Shown here piece by piece: positions 1 through 9,911 of a stretch of DNA of 64,000 nt (position 1 is the first letter of the stretch; every line of letters starts with the position of its first letter). A program made the position numbers and the translations under genes. Source of the stretch: Cysteiniphilum marinum (lineage in GTDB: Bacteria > Pseudomonadota > Gammaproteobacteria > Francisellales > Francisellaceae); contig NZ_JACYVZ010000014.1 of assembly GCF_014857925.1 (NCBI RefSeq), forward strand, positions 1 through 64,000, read 5' to 3'. The notes beneath the pieces are model-generated. The model was not told where the DNA came from. It did not search any database and worked only from the letters and a program-made list of their open reading frames with translations.

Positions 1-124
1 ATGTTTGCCTGACATAATTTTTGTTATCTTGTGAATGATATTTAACTATGCTGGTTACCATATTTCATTTACTCAAAACCGGCAAAGATAAATGTCGCCG
101 ACCGGCAAAGATAATTGTCGTTCA
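1..124. mobile_element. Probable terminus of an IS21-type insertion sequence (partial)
   Basis: Two 20-bp direct repeats that differ at one base lie at 78-97 and 101-120, each starting ACCGGCAAAGAT and ending TGTCG. Tandem near-identical repeats close to the element end are typical of IS21-family termini, where the transposase binds. Reading inward from position 124 on the minus strand, the sequence starts TGAACGACA, which fits the 5'-TG...CA-3' ends of that family. No antitoxin-like coding sequence is visible before 124, while an antitoxin C-terminus resumes right after it. The rest of the element lies outside the window. The family assignment is inferred from architecture alone. Confidence 0.4.
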
Positions 125-125
125 A

Positions 126-176
126 TACTTTGACGCACCCAATGATACTATCGATCAACTTTTTTACGGTGAATAA
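126..176 (+). pseudogene. C-terminal remnant of a Phd/VapB-type antitoxin
   Basis: The frame ending at the TAA of 174-176 encodes a peptide ending FDAPNDTIDQLFYGE. This resembles the acidic, toxin-wrapping tail found at the C-terminus of antitoxins that pair with PIN-domain toxins. The toxin ATG follows the stop codon immediately, as expected for a translationally coupled pair. The DNA-binding N-terminus is missing. The frame runs back to an ATG at position 48 but passes through the repeats of the presumed insertion-sequence end, so a chimeric 42-codon product is possible but unlikely to be a working antitoxin. Confidence 0.45.
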
Positions 177-563
177 ATGTATTTACTCGATACCCATTAT
201 TTAATTTGGCTATTATATGAGCCTCAAAAACTCTCAGCCAAATTGACTAAAATCATTGAAAATACTGATAATGATATCTTTTTCAGTGCAATGAGCATCT
301 TTGAAATCACCATTAAAGAATCTATTGGCAAACTCAAAGTTGCTCCTGATTTTACTAATCATCTTGAAGAATCCGGATTACAATCTTTACCCTTTCTAGC
401 TGATCACGCCAATTGGTTACGCACGTTAACACTCGATATTCATAAAGACCCATTTGATCGTGCTTTAATCGCTCAATCGGCTGTCGAAGGCATAAACTTA
501 ATCACTCAAGATCGACTGATTTTAGAATATCGCAATGTGTTTCGTCATATTAAGGATTTGTGA
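177..563 (+). CDS. vapC: PIN-domain toxin, VapC-like
   Basis: This is a 128-residue PIN-domain ribonuclease of the type II toxin class. VapC-family toxins cleave tRNA or rRNA when freed from their antitoxin. The N-terminal LLDTHYLIWLL supplies the first catalytic Asp, and there is an acidic residue in the SIFEITIKE segment. DPFDRALIAQSAVEGINLIT near residues 92-111 is the conserved central-to-C-terminal PIN motif carrying the second pair of acids. The length is usual for the subgroup. The start abuts the stop of a truncated antitoxin frame, so the toxin appears orphaned by the insertion to its left. It may therefore be poorly expressed or neutralised in trans. It is convergent with the helicase gene that follows. 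Confidence 0.88.
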   Translation: MYLLDTHYLIWLLYEPQKLSAKLTKIIENTDNDIFFSAMSIFEITIKESIGKLKVAPDFTNHLEESGLQSLPFLADHANWLRTLTLDIHKDPFDRALIAQSAVEGINLITQDRLILEYRNVFRHIKDL

Positions 564-593
564 ACGGTTTCCTTCCAAACTTTAAGCTAGCAA

Positions 594-3500
594 TTAGCAA
601 AAATTTTCGATGCGTTTATTCTTCTCCAATTGCTGATACAGCTCCTTAAAGTATTTCTTTTGCCCCCAAATATTCCAATCCCCAATCACATATAAATTCC
701 TCTTTGCTCGAGTAATTGCCACATTGAGTAAATTTGGTTTACCTGAAGCCCACCAAGCACCCCCTTCATTTTGTTGATCACAACCCAGAGCAAGAATAAC
801 CGTCTCATTTTCTTTGCCTTGGAAAGTGTGAACTGTACCAATATTATTCTTAATCCAAAAACTCAATTCCTTATACCCCACATTATTAAAGATACTAGAC
901 TGACTCATAAGTCGATACATCAATGCTTGTAGTTCCTTCTTTACTGCCTTAAATGGCGTAATTACATATATACTACTCAGTGCGCTCTTACTATTTTTAG
1001 TAACCTCCTGTAATAAATATGATACTCGCTCTCCAATTTCTGGCACATACTGCTTAACCGTACAAATACCTCTGACCTGAATCCATTTATTCTGCCCCAA
1101 GCTAGAATGAAGCTGTGGTTGTATTTTTTCATTTTCAAAGCCATGGATCATCCGACTTTCATACGCTATTTTATTTGCCACACTAAACATAGGATCAATG
1201 CACCTTCTATGCACCCACAAAGGAATACCAATCCAAGTTTTCTGATTATTAATTGATATATTACAGCCATATTGATTTGCCCGATCCGCTACCTGCTGAA
1301 CAGAATACTGGTAGGGTAACCAATCTTGATATGAGTTTGGCAAGACACTATCCATGAGCTTATCAACTAATTTTTGTGGTGTCGTAAAAACAGGTTCAAT
1401 TTGCAAAGGATCTCCAACTACAACTGTTCGCTTCGCACGCCAAATACTACCTACTGCTGCATGAGGAACTGCTTGACCAGCCTCATCAATCATTAACCAA
1501 CCCAACTGCGCACATCCAATTGATCTAAACATATTTCCAACAGATGCAAATGTCGTAGATAAAACGGGAACCATCAAAAACAGAGATTTCCATAAGGTTT
1601 CCTGCCTTATTTGACATCCTCCTTGCAAAAGTTGACTTAACCCAAACAAGACATTTTGCCTAAATAGTTCATAGCAACTGGCTTCATAAAGCCAAGATTG
1701 ATGTAAATGCATTGCACAAACAAATAGTTCAGATCTCAAACAATTCAAATGCTCACTTTGCCAATAACTTTGTCTTTGGGTGTCTACATCATAAATACTA
1801 TGAGTATGACAGGGTATACGCAAATCCACTAATGACTGATTTAATTTCTCAAATAAAGCTTCTTTGTTTTTAAATTGTAAAACCGCTTTACCAAGCGCTT
1901 CTTGGGCTTTTTCAAGATTGTTTTTTAGATGATTTAATTTCACTTTCCTATCAAAGTCCACATGCGTATCTTTAAATGATAGGTACAATTTTCTTTGCTC
2001 AAGCAACTCTTTGGTTATGGTTCTTAACTGATTTTGGTAAGCTTTAACTTTTGCTCTTTTAAAAAGATATGATAACCAATGAGGTTTTTTAAAAAGGCTA
2101 AGCTCGTCCTCTATAAACTTAATTCTTTCTTCAAAACGTTTGCATTTCTCCTCAATAGACTCATTTAGTGCAACATAATCTTCATAAGCCAATTTAGCAA
2201 CATCTAGTGCCTGCCTCTGTTCTATCGTTGCCTTATCTTTATTATATTCTTTAAAATATGCTTGTAACTCCTGAAATTTTTTAATCTTATCTCGATATCT
2301 CTCCAGTTCATCATATTTCTTATTAAATTTATATTTTGCTTGTGAAAAGCTTTCTATTTTTTCTTGCTCCACATCTCGCCAGCGCCAAAAGTTTAAGTAA
2401 TCAAATCCTGTTGGACGTTTACTTTCTTGCTCTGAATATGGTTGGTAATGCTTTGTATAAAACATTCTATCTACTAGATTCTTTCTATTACGTGAGCTTC
2501 CACCTGCTGCTGAAATCAAGCCCCAACAATGCTCTTGGTCACTCATCACTTGCAAGCGCCCTTTCCTTTTCTTAGCGTTTACTTGGTTAGCAACTGATGA
2601 TAAATAGGATAAATCACTAAATAAACCATCAATGTCTTTTCTCAAGGGAAGCTCTTTTGAAATATTTTCCACTGCTTTGTTATTAGATGATGCAACAACC
2701 ATTTCAAAGCCAAAAAGCTCTGATTTAGGATAAAACTGCTCATCCAATGACTTTCTAACATCATCAAAAGAAGCCAACACCTTCGATCGATTAACCAAAT
2801 TTTCAGCAACAATATCACGCAACAGCGTTGTTTTACCGGTTCCAGGCGGTCCATTTATTGATAGCACTCCCTCATTATGCAATTCGTCAAAAACCGTATT
2901 GATAGCAAACTGCTGCATTAAAGACATCTGATGTGATACTTTTGAAGGCCATCTTGCTCTTGGCGTCATATCTGGTGACAACTTATCTGCAATTAGTGGT
3001 AACGCATTTGGAGTGTATAAATCAACATGTTTTTCATCAACAAAGCTTAAATAGCTCATTAATGGCTTATGGTCAAAACCTGCTGATAAAAAGCAAATCA
3101 CTCTTTCGATATCTTCTATATAAAAGCTATTGAGAATAGGCATTACAAATTCATTTGTATCATTTTCCTCATCAGCTTCTTGAGCACCTTCCTCCTCCTC
3201 ACGTCTATCAAACAATAGGTTATCTCGAGATAAACCATTTTCCATACCATCATGTCTTAATAATTTTAGCTGCTCTTCTTTTTTGCTACTTTTAATTTCT
3301 TTCCAATCAATTTTAAAAAGCCAAAGGTTATCTTCCAGATTTAAATTAGCCCAATCATTTAGCAACTTACTAAGTTTATATAATGAACTTGCATTTAAAA
3401 CTTTTAAACCCTCATTATCAGGATGTAGTGGCAGCTCATTTTCTATACGATACAAGCCCTCTTGCAATTTCTCACAACTTTTTTCAAACTCTGTCATTAC

Positions 3501-3992
3501 AAGTTGATCTAAAGCATTTTGACAAAGCTTACCCAAAGCCCAAGGCAATGTACTTACTGACATAGTATCAAACAAAGGCATTCCATTTTGATCAACGGTT
3601 AACTTGGCATAACAGCTAAAACCTTCTGTTAAATTTTCATCTTTGCGCTCTTCCCATTCTACTTCTTGATAACCATCTGATACTTCATTAAACACATTAT
3701 CAACTATCGTATTTATTTCGTTTAAATCAAATAGATTGATATGTAGTGTATACATTGCATGCTGTTCTGGATAAAGACCTATCTGAAGTCTGGCGTTTGT
3801 ATCTAACCAAGGTAAAATAGCATCCTGCTGCCTTTGTAGTTCATCAAATGTAATTTTAACTCCTTTATTTTCGTAGTTACTATCATCTGGAATTTTATAA
3901 GGTTGAAAAAACTCAACTTTATGCCACGCCCTTAATATTGCTATTGCATTATTAATTTGTTCTTGCTTTGTTACATCTACTAATTTCGTCAT
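594..3992 (-). CDS. Large superfamily 1 DNA/RNA helicase (UPF1/DNA2-like AAA domains)
   Basis: This 1132-residue protein has a Walker A motif GPPGTGKTT near residue 380 and a Walker B of DEAG type (MIDEAGQAVPHA) near residue 834. VVGDPLQIEPVF follows as motif III. Motifs V/VI read GTVHTFQGKENE and NVAITRAKRNLYVIGD close to the C-terminus. This is the motif set of superfamily 1 helicases of the UPF1/DNA2/IGHMBP2 type. The first 370 residues match nothing I recognise. Between Walker A and B there is an insertion of about 400 residues that includes a Lys/Glu-rich coiled-coil stretch. It is the last gene of the minus-strand block, 60 bp after sbcC, so co-transcription with SbcC is likely. Helicases of this type recur in anti-phage islands, and that role here is inferred from context. 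Confidence 0.85.
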   Translation of the reverse strand: MTKLVDVTKQEQINNAIAILRAWHKVEFFQPYKIPDDSNYENKGVKITFDELQRQQDAILPWLDTNARLQIGLYPEQHAMYTLHINLFDLNEINTIVDNVFNEVSDGYQEVEWEERKDENLTEGFSCYAKLTVDQNGMPLFDTMSVSTLPWALGKLCQNALDQLVMTEFEKSCEKLQEGLYRIENELPLHPDNEGLKVLNASSLYKLSKLLNDWANLNLEDNLWLFKIDWKEIKSSKKEEQLKLLRHDGMENGLSRDNLLFDRREEEEGAQEADEENDTNEFVMPILNSFYIEDIERVICFLSAGFDHKPLMSYLSFVDEKHVDLYTPNALPLIADKLSPDMTPRARWPSKVSHQMSLMQQFAINTVFDELHNEGVLSINGPPGTGKTTLLRDIVAENLVNRSKVLASFDDVRKSLDEQFYPKSELFGFEMVVASSNNKAVENISKELPLRKDIDGLFSDLSYLSSVANQVNAKKRKGRLQVMSDQEHCWGLISAAGGSSRNRKNLVDRMFYTKHYQPYSEQESKRPTGFDYLNFWRWRDVEQEKIESFSQAKYKFNKKYDELERYRDKIKKFQELQAYFKEYNKDKATIEQRQALDVAKLAYEDYVALNESIEEKCKRFEERIKFIEDELSLFKKPHWLSYLFKRAKVKAYQNQLRTITKELLEQRKLYLSFKDTHVDFDRKVKLNHLKNNLEKAQEALGKAVLQFKNKEALFEKLNQSLVDLRIPCHTHSIYDVDTQRQSYWQSEHLNCLRSELFVCAMHLHQSWLYEASCYELFRQNVLFGLSQLLQGGCQIRQETLWKSLFLMVPVLSTTFASVGNMFRSIGCAQLGWLMIDEAGQAVPHAAVGSIWRAKRTVVVGDPLQIEPVFTTPQKLVDKLMDSVLPNSYQDWLPYQYSVQQVADRANQYGCNISINNQKTWIGIPLWVHRRCIDPMFSVANKIAYESRMIHGFENEKIQPQLHSSLGQNKWIQVRGICTVKQYVPEIGERVSYLLQEVTKNSKSALSSIYVITPFKAVKKELQALMYRLMSQSSIFNNVGYKELSFWIKNNIGTVHTFQGKENETVILALGCDQQNEGGAWWASGKPNLLNVAITRAKRNLYVIGDWNIWGQKKYFKELYQQLEKNKRIENFC

Positions 3993-4052
3993 ATTGATTA
4001 TCTACTCAAATCCATCAAAAAACGAGTAATATCTTGCCAATTATTAACCACA

Positions 4053-7000
4053 TCAACACCCCACACCACTTAATACACTTTTCCCGCCTGAGATTGGAGT
4101 GACCTTGATCTGCGAGCTAATGCGCTCTTTTAATGCAGGAACATGTGAAATCACACCGATTAATTTACCATCTTGCTGCAAATGTGATAGTGCTTCCAAC
4201 GCCACCTCTAACGCATCTTCATCCAATGTACCAAAACCTTCATCTAAAAACAAAGAGTCAACACGAACTTTTTGGCTAGCCATTTTGGATAAACCAAGCG
4301 CTAAAGCCAAACTCATAATAAAACTCTCACCGCCTGAGAGGTTTTTTGTCGTGCGTATTTCTCCTGCTTGATAATTATCAATTACATTTAGCTGTAAAGG
4401 CTCATTACTATCGCGAATAAGCAAATAGCGATCACTCATCTGTTGTAATTGCTGATTGGCATAATTAACCATTAACTCAAACGTTAAGCCTTGAGCAAAG
4501 TTGCGATACTTTTTACCATCTTGTGAACCAATCAACGCTCTAAGATTTGCCCATTGTTGCGCTTGTGCTTTTTGCTTATCAACACTTGCTAGCTTATTTT
4601 TAAATGCCAGCACTGCACTATCATGTTCTTGTAATTGCGTGTTTAATGACCCTAAACTTTCATACGTTTGTTGCTTTTCATTTTGGATAAACTGTTGCTG
4701 CAGCAGCAAATCTTCGAGTTTCTCATCTGTCAATGGCACAGTATGAATTTGGTTATACTCATTCCTTTTGACATTTAATTGACTATCTATATCACGCCAA
4801 TGATTTTGTAATTGCTCCGCTTCCTGTTGCAATGGTTTGATTTGATCTATTTGCTTTAAAAGCTCTTTAAAGGCCTTTTCATCCATTATATTGTATAACT
4901 TTAGCTGTTCATAAAAATCCTGTTGCCGACGTGTATACTCATTATCTTTTTCTATTTGCAATGCCTGATAGGTAGTTAATTGAGTATTCAATTCAAGTAT
5001 TTTATCATTAATCAATTTTACTTCTTCAGCGAAATGATCATATTGCTTTTGCGCCTGATCAACTGCCTGTTGCAATTGTTGCTCATAATCATCGGGATCT
5101 TTATCTGCAAATAGCTGTTGCCGATCTTGGACAAGCGATTTCTTTTCCTCATTGAGGCTAACTATTGCTGCTTGCTCTTGTTGTATAGAAAGATTGCTCT
5201 GCTTAATTTGCTGTTCAACAAGATTTAGTTGTTCAGTAGACTGTTGTTTTTGTTGTGCATAGTTTTGCAGTGCCTGTTGCGTTTTTTGCCATTGATTCAA
5301 ACGTTGTTGTAATTGCGTATTGATTTCAGAGAGTTGCCCAGCATGTGTTACTACCATGCCATATTTATTCAACATTTCATTAAATTGACACATTGCCTTT
5401 GATACGCTTTCTTGCGCTAGTGATCGTTGCTCTTTTGCTTTAGCTAATACTGATTTGGCACTTGTTACTTTTTCATCTGCCACACGTAACTGTGTCGTTA
5501 AATCACCATGCACTTGCTGCTTTTGAGCGACCTGCTTCTCTTGCTCTGCAACTTCTTTTTGTGATGCTTTTATTTTTTTAATCTGTGATTTCAATATTTT
5601 AATGTCATCAGCTGAATCAAAAACTGGTAAGCCTTGTGTATAAGGGTGATCCAAGGCACCACACAAAGGACAAGCCTCACCATTAATGAGCTTGTGGCGC
5701 TCTTTCTCTAAATGAATAATGACTTTTTGCTGCTCTTGGATATGCAGTTTAAGCTCTAAAGTCTCCTCATAATCTTCAAGCTGCTTACCTGCCAATATAC
5801 TTTCAAGATTAAGATTTAATGTTGTCAAATACTGCTGAGCTTGATCTAATTCATTATTGGCAGCATTTGCTGATTGTTGGCATTGATCTTGTTGCTGCAC
5901 AGCCTGATCTAGTTGCTTTTGCGTCTTTTCAACTTCAGTATGATAACCATTAAGTGCATTGTGCTTATCATTGACTGAAGTGGCTTGCACTTTGATGCTT
6001 TGAAAATCACTAACCAAGCTCTGATCAACCGCATGATCCTGAGTGTATAAAATATTATCTTGATTGGCTTTATCAAGCTTAATGATACCCTGTTGGATAC
6101 TTTCTCTCTGCTTCTGTTGATTCGTCAGCTCAGTATTTAATGCATTGACTCTCTTTGCAAGCTGATGCAATTGATCTTGTTTATGTTGAATATTATGATC
6201 AAGCTTGCGCACGTCTTTAATGATTGGAGTTTGTTCTACTTGAGCTTCTTTGGCTTGTTGCCAACCTGCTTTTGCCTTATTAGATTTTTCTACAAATTTA
6301 TCCGCATCTTTTTGCAACTGTGGACGCTTAAGCTGCAAAGTATCAATCTGATCTTTCACTTTGTTTAGCTCAGCATAAACTCCCTGATAAGCATCATAAA
6401 TTGGCTTAATCTCTTTAGCTTGCTGTAAACGGATCAATTGCTGCTGCTTTGGTTTGAATGCATCTTGCTGTTGCTGTATATGCTCATATTGCTCTTGTAG
6501 TTGCGACACCTCATGTTCAAGCTTCTTAATGGTTTGAAGCCAATTCACTTTATCACTTAGGACTTTTTCGCTAGTATCTAATCGCTCAATCAATGACTTG
6601 TTAATGACAAGATCATTATTTAGCTGTATCAGCTTCTCTTGCGACAATACCTGAATACCCTCTAGCTCTTTCTGTAATAATATGACTTTATCTGTTTCCT
6701 GCTTATCACGCGCATATACCATTTTGGAAATATCACTATAAATTTCAGAGCCTGTCATTTGCTCTAAGATTTCAGATCGTTCATCTGATGACGCTTTTAA
6801 AAAGGCGGTAAAGCCTCCTTGTGCTAACAAAATTGATTTACAAAAGCGCTTAAAGTCCATTCCTGTTTTGTGCTCAACGAGCTCTTTAACTTTTTTGATT
6901 TTTGTTTCTAATACTTTAGCCTTATTATAATCACTGATTTCATGCTTTGGTGATTGCAACTTTCCATCTGCTTTGCCTCGCGCTTTGCGTTGACTCCAAT

Positions 7001-7283
7001 GACATTGATACACACCTTCATTCGTCTGAAATGTAATTTCTGCAAAACATTCTCCTGTTTGGCGTGACATTACTTCATTGACCGATTCCGAGATGATTTT
7101 TAGTCGTGGCGTTTGCCCATAAAGCGCCAAACAAATCGCATCTAATATGGTTGATTTACCCGCTCCAGTTGGCCCTGTAATTGCAAACAAACCATTATCT
7201 ATGTAATCAGGATCAGTAAAATCAATTGACCATTCACCATATAAAGAGTTTAAATTTTTGAATCGTAAATTGAGGATTTTCAT
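4053..7283 (-). CDS. sbcC: Exonuclease subunit SbcC (Rad50-like)
   Basis: SbcC is the SMC-like ATPase of the SbcCD nuclease, which opens hairpins and processes blocked DNA ends. The 1076-residue protein has the N-terminal Walker A GPTGAGKST (residues 37-45). Two long Gln-rich coiled-coil arms flank a zinc hook CPLCG near residues 536-540. C-terminally there is an ABC signature LSGGESF near 980 and Walker B FLDEGFGTLDED near 1011. Length and order match E. coli SbcC. The start is preceded by AGGAC at suitable spacing. Unusually, it does not adjoin sbcD: three foreign-looking genes lie between them, and sbcC follows the KAP-type NTPase by only 46 bp, so it may be read from the cassette promoter. 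Confidence 0.96.
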   Translation of the reverse strand: MKILNLRFKNLNSLYGEWSIDFTDPDYIDNGLFAITGPTGAGKSTILDAICLALYGQTPRLKIISESVNEVMSRQTGECFAEITFQTNEGVYQCHWSQRKARGKADGKLQSPKHEISDYNKAKVLETKIKKVKELVEHKTGMDFKRFCKSILLAQGGFTAFLKASSDERSEILEQMTGSEIYSDISKMVYARDKQETDKVILLQKELEGIQVLSQEKLIQLNNDLVINKSLIERLDTSEKVLSDKVNWLQTIKKLEHEVSQLQEQYEHIQQQQDAFKPKQQQLIRLQQAKEIKPIYDAYQGVYAELNKVKDQIDTLQLKRPQLQKDADKFVEKSNKAKAGWQQAKEAQVEQTPIIKDVRKLDHNIQHKQDQLHQLAKRVNALNTELTNQQKQRESIQQGIIKLDKANQDNILYTQDHAVDQSLVSDFQSIKVQATSVNDKHNALNGYHTEVEKTQKQLDQAVQQQDQCQQSANAANNELDQAQQYLTTLNLNLESILAGKQLEDYEETLELKLHIQEQQKVIIHLEKERHKLINGEACPLCGALDHPYTQGLPVFDSADDIKILKSQIKKIKASQKEVAEQEKQVAQKQQVHGDLTTQLRVADEKVTSAKSVLAKAKEQRSLAQESVSKAMCQFNEMLNKYGMVVTHAGQLSEINTQLQQRLNQWQKTQQALQNYAQQKQQSTEQLNLVEQQIKQSNLSIQQEQAAIVSLNEEKKSLVQDRQQLFADKDPDDYEQQLQQAVDQAQKQYDHFAEEVKLINDKILELNTQLTTYQALQIEKDNEYTRRQQDFYEQLKLYNIMDEKAFKELLKQIDQIKPLQQEAEQLQNHWRDIDSQLNVKRNEYNQIHTVPLTDEKLEDLLLQQQFIQNEKQQTYESLGSLNTQLQEHDSAVLAFKNKLASVDKQKAQAQQWANLRALIGSQDGKKYRNFAQGLTFELMVNYANQQLQQMSDRYLLIRDSNEPLQLNVIDNYQAGEIRTTKNLSGGESFIMSLALALGLSKMASQKVRVDSLFLDEGFGTLDEDALEVALEALSHLQQDGKLIGVISHVPALKERISSQIKVTPISGGKSVLSGVGC

Positions 7284-7329
7284 GGTTTGTCCTTAATTAT
7301 ATTACTGCTTCGTATAATTAGCTTTGCCC

Positions 7330-9288
7330 TTAACTCGTCATATTCCTAAAATTAGGCTTTGGGATATTAAAAGCATCATTTGGAGATTCGATATGTTTTA
7401 GCAAATTTTTGACCTTAGCTTCATTTAGTGGATTCTTTTTAGCAACCTTTTCTAAGGCAGGCTTGATGGTTGCGTTAAAAAAGTTTGTAGCCTGATCATT
7501 AACACACCCCAACACTCTAGAAAATTCAACATCACATATTACGCTATCACTTGAAAATAAAGTAATGTAGTCATATTCTTTATAAAGTCTAAAGCTAGCA
7601 AGCTCAAAAATCCGACCTTGAGTTGTTATTGATTCATTTATAAGTTGAGTTAGTGGTTTTTTGTTAGTCTGCCAATACTTTTCAGATGATCCCTCTAATG
7701 CTTTCTTTAGCTCCTGACTTTTTATGCTGCCCATCGGTGTGGGAGGACAAACACTAAGGTTGTTCTCATAAAAATCCACCAACTGTTTAATTAACTGTTC
7801 ACTAATCTCTTGACATTGCACACTATCAACCAATGCCAGATGACTTAACAGCTCATCAACCTGAGCAATTGCGTAAGATGGTAATTGACTAAATTGATTT
7901 TGAAAATCAACTGATAGTCTAATAAATTCCTCGCACTTTTTGATAAGCATTTCTTCTGTTATGTCAAAGTTACAAAAGAAGTAGCTTTTTATTTTCTCCT
8001 GCAAACTATTAATTTCGGTTTGTTTAATACTATATTCAACATCACCTTTAATGCACTCCTTTAGATAAGATTCATCCTCAATATAACCATCTTCTACGGC
8101 TTTTCTCAGTAAATTCAATAACGTCCTCTCTTGGTGTGGTAGAACGTGATATTGATATTGTTGCAAAAATTCAAAAAATCTTTGATCTATCCACTGAACT
8201 TCTTCTTGTTGTTGACTAGTTCTATTCGCTACTGAATGAAACACATAGTTTGCTTGATCCTGCTGATAGCCTTCAAAAATATAATCTAAACTAGGGACAC
8301 TGTCATCATGCTCAGAATAGTAGCAGTAAGCATATAACGTAAATAGCTTGATAAACTCATCATTAGTTTCTTCATCAAAGTCATTAAGTATTTTTGAAAA
8401 AAGGTCGACAAATAATTGCGTTATTTTAAATATTATTCTCACATTTTTTATCTCTAAACTACCAATATATTTCCGTATTGCTTTTTTATAGCCTTCTTCA
8501 AGATCAGTATGATCAAACGCAAAATCTATATTATCTATACTTCTCTTTAATCGAATATGTCTATCAATTACTTTATCTAAGTAATTAGCGTATGTTTTTG
8601 ATTTTGTATCATCTAAAATTATAAAAATCTGACAATTGGATTGCCTAAGCTTCTCTACAAGCCCCATAAATAAATTTAAGCTATCTGAAGCCGTATCTTC
8701 ATTAGTCCTTTGAGTAAAACGCTCAAGATCATCAAAGACAATTACACGATCTTGAATGTTAGTCTGATAATATATTTCCTCCCAAAGCTTACCATATGAT
8801 CTAACTTGTGGTAAAAGCTTAATATAATATAGAAGCTTAGATAGCCACGACTTTTGCTGATAGTCTGCTGCAATTATTTCTGTTTGCAGCTCATTAACAG
8901 TTGCTACACCAAATAGAGAAATATAAATCCATTTGTCTTTTTTATAAGCCATGTGATTTTTTATAAAGTGAGTTTTACCTACACCAACTAAACCCGTAAG
9001 TGCACAAACAAATGGCTGATGACTTTCAAGTATTTTATTAAAACGTTTAATAAAAGCTTGACCACCTATAAATTCATCAACCACTTGTTTCTTTTGAAAT
9101 AGCCTGACTCCATAAATAATTATCGCCAACAAGATAACCGTAATTAGCCACCAATAAGATAAAATTACTTCACGGAATAGCCAAGTGGATATATTCAATA
9201 AGCTTTGTTTAATTCCCCATACCCAAGCAAACACAGTGATGGAAACTATCAGACATAACCATACCTTAACTCTATTATAAAGCTTCAA
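7330..9288 (-). CDS. Membrane-anchored KAP-type P-loop NTPase
   Basis: This is a 652-residue protein with two predicted transmembrane segments at about 9-26 and 42-62. A P-loop NTPase domain follows: Walker A GLVGVGKTHF (99-108) and Walker B VIVFDDLERF (182-191), with a sensor-like IFIILDD downstream. The Asp-Asp-Leu-Glu-Arg form and the N-terminal membrane hairpin point to the KAP/STAND-like NTPases, many of which are predicted phage-resistance proteins. The C-terminal 350 residues look helical and carry no recognised domain. Translation starts at a TTG that overlaps the TGA stop of the upstream RloB gene, with GGAG six bases before it. Synthesis is therefore coupled to RloB. A part as sensor or membrane effector is inferred. 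Confidence 0.72.
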   Translation of the reverse strand: MKLYNRVKVWLCLIVSITVFAWVWGIKQSLLNISTWLFREVILSYWWLITVILLAIIIYGVRLFQKKQVVDEFIGGQAFIKRFNKILESHQPFVCALTGLVGVGKTHFIKNHMAYKKDKWIYISLFGVATVNELQTEIIAADYQQKSWLSKLLYYIKLLPQVRSYGKLWEEIYYQTNIQDRVIVFDDLERFTQRTNEDTASDSLNLFMGLVEKLRQSNCQIFIILDDTKSKTYANYLDKVIDRHIRLKRSIDNIDFAFDHTDLEEGYKKAIRKYIGSLEIKNVRIIFKITQLFVDLFSKILNDFDEETNDEFIKLFTLYAYCYYSEHDDSVPSLDYIFEGYQQDQANYVFHSVANRTSQQQEEVQWIDQRFFEFLQQYQYHVLPHQERTLLNLLRKAVEDGYIEDESYLKECIKGDVEYSIKQTEINSLQEKIKSYFFCNFDITEEMLIKKCEEFIRLSVDFQNQFSQLPSYAIAQVDELLSHLALVDSVQCQEISEQLIKQLVDFYENNLSVCPPTPMGSIKSQELKKALEGSSEKYWQTNKKPLTQLINESITTQGRIFELASFRLYKEYDYITLFSSDSVICDVEFSRVLGCVNDQATNFFNATIKPALEKVAKKNPLNEAKVKNLLKHIESPNDAFNIPKPNFRNMTS

Positions 9289-9893
9289 ACTCCACTCCTT
9301 TCAATAACCTCAAACAACTGATAAAAATTTGTCATCTGTAGCGCTGTATTATCAAGCATATAACGAATTAGCTGAGCATTATCATATTGCCTAACATCTT
9401 GCGGCATCAACTTTATTGAGCTATCAATGGCTATTTGATGCTGTTGAGCAATGTCCTCAACGACTGTTGTGTTTGTCTTTTCAAACTTAGGGCAAACATC
9501 TTTAATTGATTTCTTTTTATCCTCGGTATAATGCAAAGTCAACCAACGCTCAAAGTTTGGCACTGACACAATAATTAAGAAGCTTTTTGCTGATTGAAAA
9601 ATCTTCTTTTTTTGAGAAAACTCCTTAATTTTCTGCTGATCTCGATCACCATCAATAACGACAATCACGCTTTGGCTATCATTAAAATCAGTTGTTATCA
9701 CTCTATTTTCAATATTCTGAATATTTGCTTTATCATTGCCTTTCATTGGAAAAGTTATCTTTGCATCTATTTCTAACTGTTTAAAAATAGATTTAATATA
9801 AATCTCTTCTGTTTTACCTTCCACGAAAAATAAAAATTGATGTGTTATTGGCTGCCTCTTATTTGCTTTGGTATAGCGTTTTATCCTTGCCAT
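9285..9893 (-). CDS. rloB: RloB-family TOPRIM protein
   Basis: This 202-residue protein begins with a basic segment and then FLFFVEGKTEEIYIK, with the conserved TOPRIM glutamate at residue 25. VVIDGDRDQ follows, with acidic residues at 81, 83 and 85. An invariant-looking SVPNFERWLTLHY is also present. This is the layout of the RloB family, first named from restriction-linked orfs. RloB is related in design to the TOPRIM partners of AAA15 ATPases in AbiL and PARIS (AriB). TOPRIM domains of this sort are predicted metal-dependent nucleases. It lies 18 bp after the AAA15 gene, with AGGA eight bases before its ATG, and its stop overlaps the next start. Nuclease activity is inferred, not shown. 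Confidence 0.85.
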   Translation of the reverse strand: MARIKRYTKANKRQPITHQFLFFVEGKTEEIYIKSIFKQLEIDAKITFPMKGNDKANIQNIENRVITTDFNDSQSVIVVIDGDRDQQKIKEFSQKKKIFQSAKSFLIIVSVPNFERWLTLHYTEDKKKSIKDVCPKFEKTNTTVVEDIAQQHQIAIDSSIKLMPQDVRQYDNAQLIRYMLDNTALQMTNFYQLFEVIERSGV

Positions 9894-9911
9894 CTTCTAT
9901 ATCCTTAGCTA

